From: Janthinobacterium sp. TB1-E2
GTDB taxonomy: Bacteria > Pseudomonadota > Gammaproteobacteria > Burkholderiales > Burkholderiaceae_D
DNA length: 64,000 bases
NCBI RefSeq assembly: GCF_036885605.1
Contig: NZ_CP142523.1
Location: 1,798,001 to 1,862,000, forward strand
Direction: 5' to 3'
Shown piece by piece: positions 25,252-34,505 of this stretch. Under the pieces are notes generated by a model. The model saw nothing but the letters and a program-made list of their open reading frames with translations. It was not told the DNA's origin and made no database searches. The position numbers and the translations under genes are program-made. The number at the start of each line of letters is the position of its first letter. The first letter of the stretch is position 1.

Positions 25252-26841
25252 ATGGAAATTGAATTGAAATTGTTGCTGGCACAGCAAGATGTATCGCGTT
25301 TGCGCGCGCACCCGCTGCTGGCGCAATCCACGCAAGGTGAGCCGCAACTGCTGCGGATGCACGATATCTATGTCGACACACCCGATCTGCAGCTGTGCCG
25401 CCACCAGGCCGGCTTGCGCGTGCGCCAGGTGGACGGCCGCTGGGTGCAAACCCTGAAGGCGGGCGGCACGGTCAGCGGCGGCTTGCACAGCCGCCACGAA
25501 TGGGAGGGCGAGGTGCCGGGGCCGCAACCGGACCTGGCCGCGCTCGACTCGGTCATCGGCCGCAAGCAGCCCATCCGCGCGCTGCTGCGCCAGGACGCCA
25601 TCCGCGACGCCTTGCGGCCCGTGTTTACCACGCGCATGGAGCGCACCGTATGGCAGTTGCGCACGCCGCAGGGCGACGAGATCGAATGCGTGCTGGACCA
25701 GGGTGTCATTGAAAGCGGCGCGGATGGCGCCGATGGTGCCGCGCGCAGCGTGCCCGTCAGCGAGATCGAACTGGAATTGAAGCAGGGCCAGGCGTCCAGC
25801 CTGTTCGACGTGGCGCTGGCCCTGCTGCAAGACGTGCCGCTGCAGCTGGGCCACATGAGCAAGGCGGAGCGCGGTTACCGGCTGGCCGCATCGCATCCCT
25901 TGCAAGCCGTCAAGGCGCAGCCTTTGCGGCTCGATGACGGCATGACGGTGCAGCAAGCCTTCATCGCTATCTGCGGCAATTGCCTCGAGCAGGTGAGCGG
26001 CAACCAGGGTGGCGTGGCGGGAGGCGAGGACGTGGAAAGCGTGCACCAGATGCGCGTGGGCCTGCGCCGTCTGCGCTCGGCGCTGGGCATGTTCAAGTCG
26101 CTGCTGGTGCTGCCGGACGCCTTGAAGGGCGAACTCGAGTGGCTGGGCGGCGCGCTGGGCGAGGCGCGCGACTGGGATGTGTTGGCGGGCAATACCCTGG
26201 CGCAGCTCGATGGCGAGGCGGCCACGGATGCGGCGGCGCTGGCGGAGGCGGCGCACGCGCAGGCGCGCATCAAGCACGAACTGGCTGCCCAGGCCGTCAT
26301 CTCGGCGCGCTACACGGCCTGCATGCTGGGATTGCAGCGCTGGCTGCAGGCGCGCGCCTGGCGCGATAGCTGTTCCGCGCGCCAATTGCGGCGCCTGGAT
26401 GCGCGCGTTTCGCCATTTGCCCGTGCCACCCTGCGCAAGGACCAGCGCCGCCTGATGCAGCGCGGCAAGCGCCTGCTGCATGCGACGCCGCAGCAGCGCC
26501 ACCGGGTGCGCATCGCGGCCAAGAAGACGCGCTATGCGACGGAATTTTTTGCCTCGCTGTTTGCGGGTCGGGCCGTGCATCCGTATGTGGGGCGGCTGTC
26601 GGCCTTGCAGGATGAACTGGGCTGGCTCAACGACGTGCAGGTGGCCGACCGGCTGCTGCAGGAATTGCCCGAAGTTCCGGCTGGCCAGACCGGCCAGACT
26701 GACCAGTCGGCCCAGGACCGGTTGCGGCTGCATGCTGCCTTCGTGCGCGGCTATCTGGCGGCGCGCGCGCAGGCGCAAGGCAGCGATGGCCGTATGCACA
26801 AGGCCTGGCGGCGCTTCAAGGCGGTCCGCTTGCCGGCCTGA
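25252..26841 (+). CDS. CYTH and CHAD domain-containing protein
   Basis: The ATG at 25252 starts with MEIELKLLL, the ExExK signature of CYTH enzymes; AAGGAG is 8 bp upstream. The CYTH domain (about 1-200) shows DIYVDTPDLQL and RVRQVDGRWVQTLKAGG, and the C-terminal CHAD domain (about 230-520) contains HQMRVGLRRLRSALGMF and HRVRIAAKKTRYATEFF with the conserved His/Arg helices. CYTH domains bind triphosphates using metals; CHAD domains bind polyphosphate. The fusion is commonly annotated as an inorganic triphosphatase. The two halves are intact. Confidence 0.93.
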   Translation: MEIELKLLLAQQDVSRLRAHPLLAQSTQGEPQLLRMHDIYVDTPDLQLCRHQAGLRVRQVDGRWVQTLKAGGTVSGGLHSRHEWEGEVPGPQPDLAALDSVIGRKQPIRALLRQDAIRDALRPVFTTRMERTVWQLRTPQGDEIECVLDQGVIESGADGADGAARSVPVSEIELELKQGQASSLFDVALALLQDVPLQLGHMSKAERGYRLAASHPLQAVKAQPLRLDDGMTVQQAFIAICGNCLEQVSGNQGGVAGGEDVESVHQMRVGLRRLRSALGMFKSLLVLPDALKGELEWLGGALGEARDWDVLAGNTLAQLDGEAATDAAALAEAAHAQARIKHELAAQAVISARYTACMLGLQRWLQARAWRDSCSARQLRRLDARVSPFARATLRKDQRRLMQRGKRLLHATPQQRHRVRIAAKKTRYATEFFASLFAGRAVHPYVGRLSALQDELGWLNDVQVADRLLQELPEVPAGQTGQTDQSAQDRLRLHAAFVRGYLAARAQAQGSDGRMHKAWRRFKAVRLPA

Positions 26842-26848
26842 GCCCCGG

Positions 26849-27724
26849 CTAGGCCAGCGGACGTTGCAACTGGCGCTCGAGGATGGCCAGCGGCGACTTG
26901 TGCGGAGCGGCCATGGCGCGCACGGGCAGCAGCCAGGTTTGCTCCAGCGCATGCTGTCCCCGCAGGGCCGCGTGCGATACGGCGTCGCTGAAGACGATCC
27001 ACGTCTGGCCCGGCGCAAACGCATGCGTGTGCTGTTCCACCTGCGCCTGGTAGCCGAGGTCGGCCTTCATGGCGTCGTGCAGCTGCAGCATGTAGTGATC
27101 GTAGGCCGTGCGCCGCGACTTGGTGACGCGCAGCCATTGCAGCAGGGCCGCCAGCACCGGTTGCGGACGTTTCGCGACAGGCAGGAAATGCTGCGCGACC
27201 TGCTCGAATGGCGCGCCCAGTTTCCACACGCGGGGTGCGTCGCGCGGATGGATGTTGGTGAACACGCGCAGGATGCGCCGGCCCTGCGTGGGCGAGGAGG
27301 GAAAGCTGTCGACGTGCAGGCGCGTATCGTCCTTGCGCCAGGAAGTTACGCGGCCGGCGATTTCCACGGGACGAAAGCTGCCTTTGCCTTGCTGCAGATG
27401 GAGGCAATAGCCAGGCAGCAAGCCGGCCAGCAGGCGCTGCGTGTGCCGCGCATAGCGCTGCATCAGCGCGGCCAGCAGGGTCGCATCGTAGGCGTCGCCA
27501 TGGCCGCGCACGCCGCGCACCGGCTCCCAGCTGATGTTCTTGGCGCTGCTGGCGCTACCCATGGCGCCGTTCAGCAGCGCATGCTCTTCCTGCCGCAGGG
27601 GAAAGCCCAGCGCGGGCAGCAGCAGCACCTGCCCATCTTCGAGTGCCTGCTGCGCCGCCGCCTGCTGCGCGGTGCTGCCGCTGGCGTCCCACCGGTCCAG
27701 GGAAATATCGATGAGTTTGCTCAT
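26849..27724 (-). CDS. Kdo hydroxylase family protein (KdoO-like)
   Basis: The ATG at 27724 gives a 291-residue protein, MSKLIDISLDRWDASG. Motifs match the Fe(II)/2-oxoglutarate Kdo 3-hydroxylase family: NISWEPVRGVRG, RLHVDSFPSSPTQGRRILRVFTNIHP (with HxD at the start), VWKLGAPFEQVA, and the distal HAFAPGQTWIVFSDAVSHAAL with the second His. The enzyme converts Kdo of the lipopolysaccharide inner core to Ko in Burkholderia-type bacteria. It lies away from the kdsB-lpxK genes of the same window but acts on the same molecule. Confidence 0.85.
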   Translation of the reverse strand: MSKLIDISLDRWDASGSTAQQAAAQQALEDGQVLLLPALGFPLRQEEHALLNGAMGSASSAKNISWEPVRGVRGHGDAYDATLLAALMQRYARHTQRLLAGLLPGYCLHLQQGKGSFRPVEIAGRVTSWRKDDTRLHVDSFPSSPTQGRRILRVFTNIHPRDAPRVWKLGAPFEQVAQHFLPVAKRPQPVLAALLQWLRVTKSRRTAYDHYMLQLHDAMKADLGYQAQVEQHTHAFAPGQTWIVFSDAVSHAALRGQHALEQTWLLPVRAMAAPHKSPLAILERQLQRPLA

Positions 27725-27859
27725 GGCACAAACGGGTAAGACATCGGAGCGGCCAGTATGGGTGCTTGCCACCCGCTCCCGTTTGCGCTGGCGCAGATGC
27801 AGTTCACGGTGTGGCGCGATCGCGGTTCACATAGAACAAGCCCGGCGGCCAGCGCGCCC

Positions 27860-30832
27860 TCAGTAAGCGAGGCGGCCCGGCACGCTTACTTCGATCTGCG
27901 TGCCGGCGCCTGGCCGGCTGTCGATGCGCAGGCTGGCCGCGATGCCGGCGGCGCGCTCGCGCATGCCGACCAGGCCCCAGTGGCCGGGCCGCTGGCCCGT
28001 TTGCGCCACGGCGTCATCGAGGCCGCAGCCGTCGTCGCGCACGCGCAGGGTGAATGCCTGCTCCGCATAGTCGAGTTCCAGCACGATGTTGGCCGCTTCG
28101 GCATAGCGTGAGGCGTTGAACAGCGCTTCGCGCGCGATCGCATAGATCTCGTCATGCACGCGCGGCTGCAGGCGCCGGCAGGTGCCGCTCACATGCACGG
28201 TGAACGCGTGCGCGCGGTGCTCGGCCAGGCCCTTGCCGAATTGCTGCAGCGCCAGGCGCAGTTCGTCCGGTTCGGCCGAGGCGCGCAAGTCCATGATCTG
28301 GTCGCGGCCTTCGATCAGCAGCTGGTCGGCCAGGTTGAGGGTGCCGTCGAGGCGCGCCCGTTCGCGCGTGCCCTTGGGCAGCATGTCCGCATGCGCGTGG
28401 AATGACAGGATCAGGCCCTGCACGCTTTGCAGCAGGGTGTCGTGCAGCGAACGGGCGATGCGCGAACGTTCGGCCAGGCGTTCCTGCAAGCGTTCCTGCA
28501 GCCGCTCCTGCATGTCGCGCGTCAGGTGGCGGATGCGCAGCACGTAGCCGCCATACAGCAGCAGCGCGGCGCCCAGCGCCAGCAGCACGATGAACCACGG
28601 CGTTTGCACGAAGGCGGGCGCGATGACGATGGCTAGCCCTGTCCCTTGCGTGTTCCACACGCCGTCTTCGTTGGCGGCCGTGACCTCGAAGCGGTAGCTG
28701 CCGGGCGCGAGGTTGGTATAGTAGGCTTCGCGGCGTCCGACCGCTTCTTGCCAGCCGGCGTCCACGCCCGTCAGTTTGTAGCGCAGGCGCACGCGTTCCG
28801 GCATCGACAGGCTCAGGGCCGTGAAGCCGATCTGCAGGGTCTTGCTGCCTTGCGGCAGGTGCTGCGGCTTGCCATCGTCCAGCGTGTAACGCACGCCATT
28901 GGCCAGCAGGCTGTGGATCTGCACGGGCGGCGCCAGGGCGTTGCGGCGGATATGCAGCGGGTCGAGCATGCCGATGGTGGCCGAGGTGGAAAACCACAGC
29001 TTGCCATCGGGCGCATGGATCAGCGACGGCACGGGGCGCAGCTGCGAGGCATGGCCCTGCAAGCCGTCGAGCGCGTCGAAGCGTTCGGAGGCGACGGCGC
29101 TGCCGTCGCGCATCCACGCGGCCAGGCTGGCGGCGCCGATATGGGCTATGCCGTCCGCGCCATGCAGCCACAGGTCGCCGTCCGGCAGGCGCACGATGCC
29201 CGACACGCCGCGAAACACCGTGCCGCGCGCGCCGCGCAAGGTGTGGAAGCGGCCGGCGCGGTACAGGGCCACGCCGTTTTCGCCGCCGGCCCACATCGCG
29301 TCGCCATCGCGGTACAGCTGCAGCACGGTGCCCATTTGCAGGCCCTCGGGCGCGCCGAGCCGTTTGACGGCGCCCGCGCGCTGGCCGTCGGCCACCAGGC
29401 TGATGGTATTGTCGGCATGGCCCAGCCAGACGGTGCCGGCGCCATCCATCGCCATGGCCGTCGTCAGCACCGTCGGCAAGCCCGAGAGGCCGCCGTTGGC
29501 GATCCATTTTCCTTCGCTCCGGCGAAACAGGCCGCCGCCGGAAAACGAGGCCCACAGGGCGCCCGAGCGGTCTTGCTGCAGCGCTTGCGGATCGAGTCCC
29601 TGCACGGGCGTCGCCACGCGCGTCATGGCGCCGTTGCGCGCGCGATGGTGGAGTTCCTGCTCGTTGCCCAGCCACAGCGTGCCGTCGGGCGCCCAGTGGC
29701 TGGCCGCCAGCGCCCCTTTCAGGATCACTTTTTTCATGCCGTCGGCCGTAAAGCTGCGCACGTCGCTGACGTAGTCGCCGATCCACACATCGCCGTCGGG
29801 CCCCGGCAGCATGCCGGGATGGTCGAAGGGCACGGCCACGGCCAAGGTCTTCAGGCGGTTCGGCCGCAGCCGGTCCAGGCCCGTCGAGGTGCCGAACCAC
29901 AGATTGCCTTCGCGGTCCTGGAACGAGGTCTGCGGCAGCGGGCCGCTGATGCCGTTCTGGCGCGTCAGGCGCTGGGCCGGCAGGCTGGGGCCGGAAGGGT
30001 CGAACTTGCGTTCGATGCCATCGGGCTGCATCAGCCACATGGTGCCGGCGCTGTCGAAGCGGATGCTGTTGCCGCTGGCGTCGGGCCGGATGGGCGCACC
30101 GCCGCGCGGCGCGCTGGTGCGCACGCGGTAGTAATTGCTTTGCGCATCGACGGCCCAGATGGCGCCATCTGGCGCTTCATCCATGCCGGTGAGGATGGTG
30201 CGCGGCCAGGCATGGGAAAAGCGCGTCTCGCCCGGCCTGCGGAAATAGGCGCCATGCATGGTGCCCATCCACTGCGTGCCGTCGCGGGCGAACAGGATCT
30301 GGTAGACGCGCTTGTCGGGCAGGCCCACGTTGGCTGCCTGCGCAACGAAACGGTCGGCGCCCGGCGCCAGGCGCGCCGCGCCATCGCGCGTGCCGACCCA
30401 GATGGCGCCGTCGGGCGCTACCTCGATATGGAACACGGCACCCGGCGGCAAGCCGTCCGCCTCGCGGTAGGTGCGTGTGCCATCCTTGCGAAAGACGCTG
30501 ACGCCGCCGAGGCGGTAGCCGACCCACACGGCGCCGTCTGCCGGCGTGGCCAGGCCCAGCACATTGCTCGACGGCAGGCGGTGGCCGTACACGCTGTCGA
30601 CCCTGTCGAAGCGCACGCCGTCGTAGCGGTACAAGCCGGTGGCCGTGGCGATCCACAGCCAGCCATCCTTGCCCTGGGCGAATTTCAGCACATCGACGGG
30701 CGCGCCTTGCAGGGCGCCCCAGGCATTGTGCGTGTAGTCGGACAGCAGGGGCGATGGGGCGGCCGCGCACGCGTGCAGGTGGCACGCCAGCAGGGGCAGG
30801 ATCAACAGGCGGCGCAGCAGGCGAGCGGACAT
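27860..30832 (-). CDS. Two-component sensor histidine kinase with Reg_prop beta-propeller and Y_Y_Y domains
   Basis: The 990-residue protein has a signal peptide (RRLLILPLLACHLHACA). A periplasmic beta-propeller of repeated DGxxWIGTxxGLxR units follows (GWLWIATATGLYRYDGVRFDRV, GAVWVGYRLGGVSVFRKDG, GNLWFGTSTGLDRLRPN) to about residue 640. Then come a Y_Y_Y domain (RLRYKLTGVDAGWQEA...YTNLAPGSYRFEVTAANEDG), one membrane segment (FIVLLALGAALLLYGGYVL) and a HisKA_3 kinase with RSIARSLHDTLLQSVQG (His at about 797) and ATP-binding DDGCGLDD and GHWGLVGMRERA. Such kinases usually pair with a LuxR regulator, but none is encoded next to it, so the partner is elsewhere. Confidence 0.92.
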   Translation of the reverse strand: MSARLLRRLLILPLLACHLHACAAAPSPLLSDYTHNAWGALQGAPVDVLKFAQGKDGWLWIATATGLYRYDGVRFDRVDSVYGHRLPSSNVLGLATPADGAVWVGYRLGGVSVFRKDGTRTYREADGLPPGAVFHIEVAPDGAIWVGTRDGAARLAPGADRFVAQAANVGLPDKRVYQILFARDGTQWMGTMHGAYFRRPGETRFSHAWPRTILTGMDEAPDGAIWAVDAQSNYYRVRTSAPRGGAPIRPDASGNSIRFDSAGTMWLMQPDGIERKFDPSGPSLPAQRLTRQNGISGPLPQTSFQDREGNLWFGTSTGLDRLRPNRLKTLAVAVPFDHPGMLPGPDGDVWIGDYVSDVRSFTADGMKKVILKGALAASHWAPDGTLWLGNEQELHHRARNGAMTRVATPVQGLDPQALQQDRSGALWASFSGGGLFRRSEGKWIANGGLSGLPTVLTTAMAMDGAGTVWLGHADNTISLVADGQRAGAVKRLGAPEGLQMGTVLQLYRDGDAMWAGGENGVALYRAGRFHTLRGARGTVFRGVSGIVRLPDGDLWLHGADGIAHIGAASLAAWMRDGSAVASERFDALDGLQGHASQLRPVPSLIHAPDGKLWFSTSATIGMLDPLHIRRNALAPPVQIHSLLANGVRYTLDDGKPQHLPQGSKTLQIGFTALSLSMPERVRLRYKLTGVDAGWQEAVGRREAYYTNLAPGSYRFEVTAANEDGVWNTQGTGLAIVIAPAFVQTPWFIVLLALGAALLLYGGYVLRIRHLTRDMQERLQERLQERLAERSRIARSLHDTLLQSVQGLILSFHAHADMLPKGTRERARLDGTLNLADQLLIEGRDQIMDLRASAEPDELRLALQQFGKGLAEHRAHAFTVHVSGTCRRLQPRVHDEIYAIAREALFNASRYAEAANIVLELDYAEQAFTLRVRDDGCGLDDAVAQTGQRPGHWGLVGMRERAAGIAASLRIDSRPGAGTQIEVSVPGRLAY

Positions 30833-30897
30833 CGTGGCAGAGGGAGATAGCGGTGGCGGGGCAGTGATTGTAGCGCAGCGCCGTGCCTTTCAGCAGG

Positions 30898-30930
30898 CAA
30901 AAAAAAGCCTGCGCGGGATGGCGCAGGCTT
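30898..30930 (-). terminator. Intrinsic terminator of sodB
   Basis: Arms GCCTGCGC (30907-30914) and GCGCAGGC (30921-30928) enclose a 6-base loop. The left flank of A residues reads as a T run on the minus strand, downstream of the sodB stop. Confidence 0.85.
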
Positions 30931-30961
30931 CTTTTCGCCCTACGTTGACAAGGTTCCGCGC

Positions 30962-31540
30962 TTACGCGAAGTTCTTGGCAACGAAGTCCCAGTTGACCAG
31001 GCCCCAGAACGTTTCCACGTACTTGGCGCGCAGGTTGCGGTAGTCGATGTAGTAGGCATGTTCCCAGACGTCGCAGGTCAGCAGCGGCTTGTCGCCGGTG
31101 GTCAGCGGGCAGCCGGCGTTCGACGTATTGACGATGTCGACGGAACCGTCGGCTTTTTGCACCAGCCAGGTCCAGCCCGAACCGAAGTTGCCCACGCACG
31201 ACTTGGTGAATTCTTCCTTGAACTTGTCGAACGACGACCATTTGGCGTTGATCGCGTCAGCTACGGCACCCGCAGGCGCGCCGCCGCCGGCCGGCTTCAT
31301 GCCGTTCCAGTAGAAGGTGTGGTTCCATACCTGGGCTGCATTGTTGAAGATGCCGCCCGACGATTTCTTGATGATTTCTTCCAGCGACATGTTCTCGAAC
31401 TCGGTACCCTTGATCAGGTTGTTCAAGTTGGTGACATACGCCTGGTGATGCTTGGCATAGTGGTATTCCAGGGTTTCTTTCGAAATATGCGGCGCCAGAG
31501 CGTCCATTTCATATGGCAGTGGTGGCAGAGTATGTTCCAT
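30962..31540 (-). CDS. sodB: Superoxide dismutase (Fe)
   Basis: The ATG at 31540 gives 192 residues, as in Fe-SODs. Metal ligands are seen in [22 protein letters not shown] and [11 protein letters not shown] (Asp and His). The NNAAQVWNH sequence, with Gln before the Trp-Asn-His, is diagnostic of iron rather than manganese. It protects the cytoplasm from superoxide. In related Burkholderiales sodB is normally close to xseA; here about 10 kb of sugar-uptake genes separate them. The gene ends at a clear terminator. Confidence 0.95.
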   Translation of the reverse strand: MEHTLPPLPYEMDALAPHISKETLEYHYAKHHQAYVTNLNNLIKGTEFENMSLEEIIKKSSGGIFNNAAQVWNHTFYWNGMKPAGGGAPAGAVADAINAKWSSFDKFKEEFTKSCVGNFGSGWTWLVQKADGSVDIVNTSNAGCPLTTGDKPLLTCDVWEHAYYIDYRNLRAKYVETFWGLVNWDFVAKNFA

Positions 31541-31752
31541 GTGATGTCCCTTTATGGTGAGTGTTCGGAGTCTTCCAGCCTGTGGCCGGAGGGTTGAGCC
31601 AAGCTTGCTTGAAGCAGGCATTCTTGCTGAACGAGCCACTATTGTAAAGCGGATGCGCCATTGCTGCAGATTCCGGCACGCGTTGCTGGTGCCGGTCGCG
31701 TAGTGATTCTCGTTCAGCCTGAATCGGGCGGAAAAGTTCCCAGCCGCAAGCC

Positions 31753-32772
31753 TCAACGGATGCGCCGGGTGGTCTCGCGAACGATCAGTTCCAACGGTGG
31801 AATGGCCGCCTGCACGGCCTCGCCATTGATCAGTCCCAGCAGCGCTTCCGTGGCGATGCGGCCGATGTCGTACAGGGGCTGGTGGATGGTCGTCAGCGGC
31901 GGTGTCGTGTAGGACGAGCCGGGCAAGTCATCGAAACCGACGAGCGAGATATCGTCGGGCACGCGGATGCCCTTGCGGTACAGGCACAGGCGCACGCCGT
32001 AGGCGGACAGGTCGTTGGCGGCGAAGACGGCGCTGAATTGCTGCTGCGTATCGAACAAATGGTTCATGGCCAGCATCCCGCTTGCCTCGTGGAAATCGCC
32101 TTCCACCATCAGCTTCGGGTCGATGGCGATGTCCGCTTCGCGCAGCGCGCGCTGGTAGCCCGTCAGGCGCTCGGCCGCATCCGTGTTGTTGGCGGGGCCG
32201 GCCACGAAGGCGATGCGGCGGTGGCCCAGTTCCACCAGGTGGCGCACGGCCAGGTAGGCGCCGTATTCGTTGTCGAGCTTGAAGCCGATGGCGCTTTTCG
32301 TGGCCAGCAGGCGGCCCGTCGAGACGATGGGCCGCTGCTGCGAGAAATCGAGCACGCTCTCGTCCGAGATGCGCCCCGACAGCAGGATGATCCCGTCGAC
32401 CTTCCGCGCCAGCAGCAAGCGGATGCGGTCCGCCTCTTCCTGCGCATTCCAGTGCCCGCTGACGATGACGGACGCGTAGCCCGTGTCCTTCAAGCCGTCG
32501 TCCACGCCGCGCAGGCTTTCGTCGAAGAAGGGGCTGGAAATATCTTGCACCACGATGCCGATGGTCATCGAGCGGCCCTTCTTCAGACCTTGCGCCATCT
32601 GGTTCGGCGCGAATTTCATGTGCGCAATGGCCGCCAGCACGGCGTCGCGCTTGTCGTCGGAGACCCTGGCCGTGCCATTGAGGATGCGCGAAACGGTGCT
32701 GGGCGACACGCCGGCCTGGCGGGCCACGTCGAGCAGGGTGGAAGGGGGAGCAGCGTGGGCGCTATCGTTCAA
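31753..32772 (-). CDS. LacI family transcriptional regulator of the beta-glucoside island
   Basis: The start is a TTG codon at 32772 with AGGA six bases upstream; no ATG is available in the region. The product is 339 residues with the Lac[39 protein letters not shown] (about 12-46) and hinge helix [12 protein letters not shown], then a periplasmic-binding-like sugar domain to the end ([23 protein letters not shown]). It is divergent from the ABC/GH1 genes, with three TGAAAAC-type operators in between, one of them 41 bp before its own start, which indicates autoregulation. Confidence 0.93.
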   Translation of the reverse strand: MNDSAHAAPPSTLLDVARQAGVSPSTVSRILNGTARVSDDKRDAVLAAIAHMKFAPNQMAQGLKKGRSMTIGIVVQDISSPFFDESLRGVDDGLKDTGYASVIVSGHWNAQEEADRIRLLLARKVDGIILLSGRISDESVLDFSQQRPIVSTGRLLATKSAIGFKLDNEYGAYLAVRHLVELGHRRIAFVAGPANNTDAAERLTGYQRALREADIAIDPKLMVEGDFHEASGMLAMNHLFDTQQQFSAVFAANDLSAYGVRLCLYRKGIRVPDDISLVGFDDLPGSSYTTPPLTTIHQPLYDIGRIATEALLGLINGEAVQAAIPPLELIVRETTRRIR

Positions 32773-32812
32773 GGTGATTCCTGGATATCAAGATGGCTGG
32801 TTCTCAGTGCTC

Positions 32813-32826
32813 TGAAAACCTTTTCA
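32813..32826. promoter_or_regulatory. LacI-family operator 1
   Basis: TGAAAACCTTTTCA differs from the perfect palindrome by one base. It lies 41 bp upstream of the lacI start, so it can serve for autoregulation. Confidence 0.75.
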
Positions 32827-32867
32827 TCGAAAGATTACCATAAATGCCCACAGGGGACCGTCGCTCG

Positions 32868-32991
32868 GGGTAGGTCGGGTTAGCCCGCAGGGCGTAAGCC
32901 GACACAGCGTAGCCAACAATGCGCAGGAACCATGCCTTTGCCGCCAACGGTGTTGTCGGGTTACGCGCTTGCGCGCTAACCCGACCTACCC
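32868..32991. repeat. REP-like inverted doublet
   Basis: GGGTAGGTCGGGTTAGC at 32868-32884 is repeated inverted at 32975-32991 as GCTAACCCGACCTACCC, 17 perfect bases each. The similarity continues inward to about 37 bases per arm, where each arm itself folds into a hairpin (GCCCGCAGGGC on the left, GCGCTTGCGC on the right). There is no transposase and no coding sequence. It looks like a pair of REP-type palindromes in inverted orientation. Confidence 0.7.
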
Positions 32992-32992
32992 T

Positions 32993-33006
32993 TGAAAACG
33001 TTTTCA
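32993..33006. promoter_or_regulatory. LacI-family operator 2
   Basis: TGAAAACGTTTTCA is a perfect 14-bp palindrome that begins 1 bp after the REP-like element ends. Confidence 0.85.
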
Positions 33007-33119
33007 CGAAAAACAACAGCATCTCAAAATGGCGGATTTTTGTGTCTTTTCATAGGAGAACACGCGTCATGGCATGCATCTCGCCACGCTGCCCTCAATA
33101 AAAATGACAACTTTTTCGA

Positions 33120-33148
33120 TTGACTTGATTTTCTTTGCGGTGTTAAAT
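33120..33148 (+). promoter_or_regulatory. Candidate promoter of the ABC/GH1 operon
   Basis: TTGACT at 33120-33125 and TTAAAT at 33143-33148 are separated by 17 bp. Operator 3 covers the expected start site just downstream, which fits repression by LacI. Confidence 0.6.
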
Positions 33149-33160
33149 GGACACATGTTG

Positions 33161-33174
33161 TGAAAACGTTTTCA
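33161..33174. promoter_or_regulatory. LacI-family operator 3
   Basis: TGAAAACGTTTTCA, a perfect palindrome, lies 35 bp before the first structural gene and 13 bp after the proposed -10 hexamer. Confidence 0.88.
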
Positions 33175-33208
33175 AGATAGAAGACGCTCAATAAACGGAG
33201 ATGAAATA

Positions 33209-34498
33209 ATGAAGTCAAGCATCCTTGGCGCCGCCCCTCTGGCGGCGCTGACTCTGGCCGCCGGTGTGGCCGCCGCGCCCGCAGCCGTTCCGCCGGCCGT
33301 CGCCCTGCCGGCGCTGGCCCCGGCCACGATTACCGTCGCCTCGTTCCCCGACCTGGACCGCGCCGTGAAAACGGCCTTGCCCCTGTGGGAAAAGCTGTAT
33401 CCGCAAGTGAAGGTCAAGCTGGTCAGCCTGCAGATCGACGACCACCATAACTCGATGACGACGGCGCTGGCGGCCGGCGCGCGCCTGCCTGACGTGATGG
33501 CCATCGACTTCCGCTACGTCGGCAGCTTCGCCGAATCGAAGGGCATGGAAGATTTGCTGCAGCCGCCATACGGGGCAGGGCAGTACCGCGCCCAGTTCGT
33601 GCCGTTCACGTTCGTGCAGGCAACCAGTTCGCGCGGCACCCTGGGCGCCATGCCGGCCGACCTGGGACCGGGCACGCTGTTCTACCGCAAGGACTTGATG
33701 GACAAGGCGGGCATCAAGGAAACCGATCTGACGCAATCGTGGGAGTCATATATCGCCGCCGGCAAGAAGCTCAAGGCCGCCACCGGCACCTATCTGCTGG
33801 CCGGCGCCAGCGACCTGGCCGATATCTATATCCGCGCCAATTTGAAAGATGGCGAAGGCATCTATTTTGGCGACAAGGGCCAGGTGCTGGTCGACTCGCC
33901 CCGCTTCGTCAAGGCGTTCGAACTGGCCAAGGCGGCGCGGGTCGCCGGCATCGATGCGCGCACCGTGGCCTGGACGGGCGAGTGGGCCGAAGGCTTCAAG
34001 CGCGACAAGGTGGCCAGCCAGATGATGGGTTCGTGGTTGAGCGGCCACCTGGCCAAGTGGCTGGCGCCCGATTCCAAGGGCCAGTGGCGCGCGGCGAACC
34101 TGCCGGCCGGCGCGCTGGCGTCGTACGGCGGCTCGTTCTATGGCATTCCGAAAAAGGCGGCGAATAAAACCCAGGCCTGGGAATTCATCAAGTTCATGAC
34201 CGTCAACAAGGATATCCAGCTGCACTCGCTCAAAGAGATCGGCGCCTTCCCGGCCCTCAAGGCCGCGTATGCGGACCCGATGATGGACGAGCCGCAGCCG
34301 TATTTCGGCGGCCAGAAGACGCGCCTGCTGGCGCGCGACACGGCGGCGAAAATCCCCGTCATCCGCGTCGACAAATTCGACGCCGTGGCGCGCGACATCG
34401 TCAACATGGAACTGGAAAGCGTGCTGGCGCAAAACAAGGATATCAAGACGGCCCTGGCCGACGCCAAGGCCCTGATCACCCACCGCGCGCGGCGCTAG
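33209..34498 (+). CDS. ABC transporter sugar-binding protein
   Basis: The 429-residue protein starts with a signal peptide (MKSSILGAAPLAALTLAAGVAAA). The fold is that of extracellular solute-binding family 1: ATITVASFPDLDRAVKTALPLWEKLYPQVKVKLV at the N lobe and PDVMAIDFRYVGSFAESKGMEDLL, GTLFYRKDLMDKAGI and GSFYGIPKKAANKTQAWEFIKFMTV further on. It captures an oligosaccharide in the periplasm for the two permeases downstream. GGAG is 8 bp before the ATG. It is the first gene of the island, directly under LacI operator control. Confidence 0.92.
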   Translation: MKSSILGAAPLAALTLAAGVAAAPAAVPPAVALPALAPATITVASFPDLDRAVKTALPLWEKLYPQVKVKLVSLQIDDHHNSMTTALAAGARLPDVMAIDFRYVGSFAESKGMEDLLQPPYGAGQYRAQFVPFTFVQATSSRGTLGAMPADLGPGTLFYRKDLMDKAGIKETDLTQSWESYIAAGKKLKAATGTYLLAGASDLADIYIRANLKDGEGIYFGDKGQVLVDSPRFVKAFELAKAARVAGIDARTVAWTGEWAEGFKRDKVASQMMGSWLSGHLAKWLAPDSKGQWRAANLPAGALASYGGSFYGIPKKAANKTQAWEFIKFMTVNKDIQLHSLKEIGAFPALKAAYADPMMDEPQPYFGGQKTRLLARDTAAKIPVIRVDKFDAVARDIVNMELESVLAQNKDIKTALADAKALITHRARR

Positions 34499-34505
34499 GA
34501 GCAGC

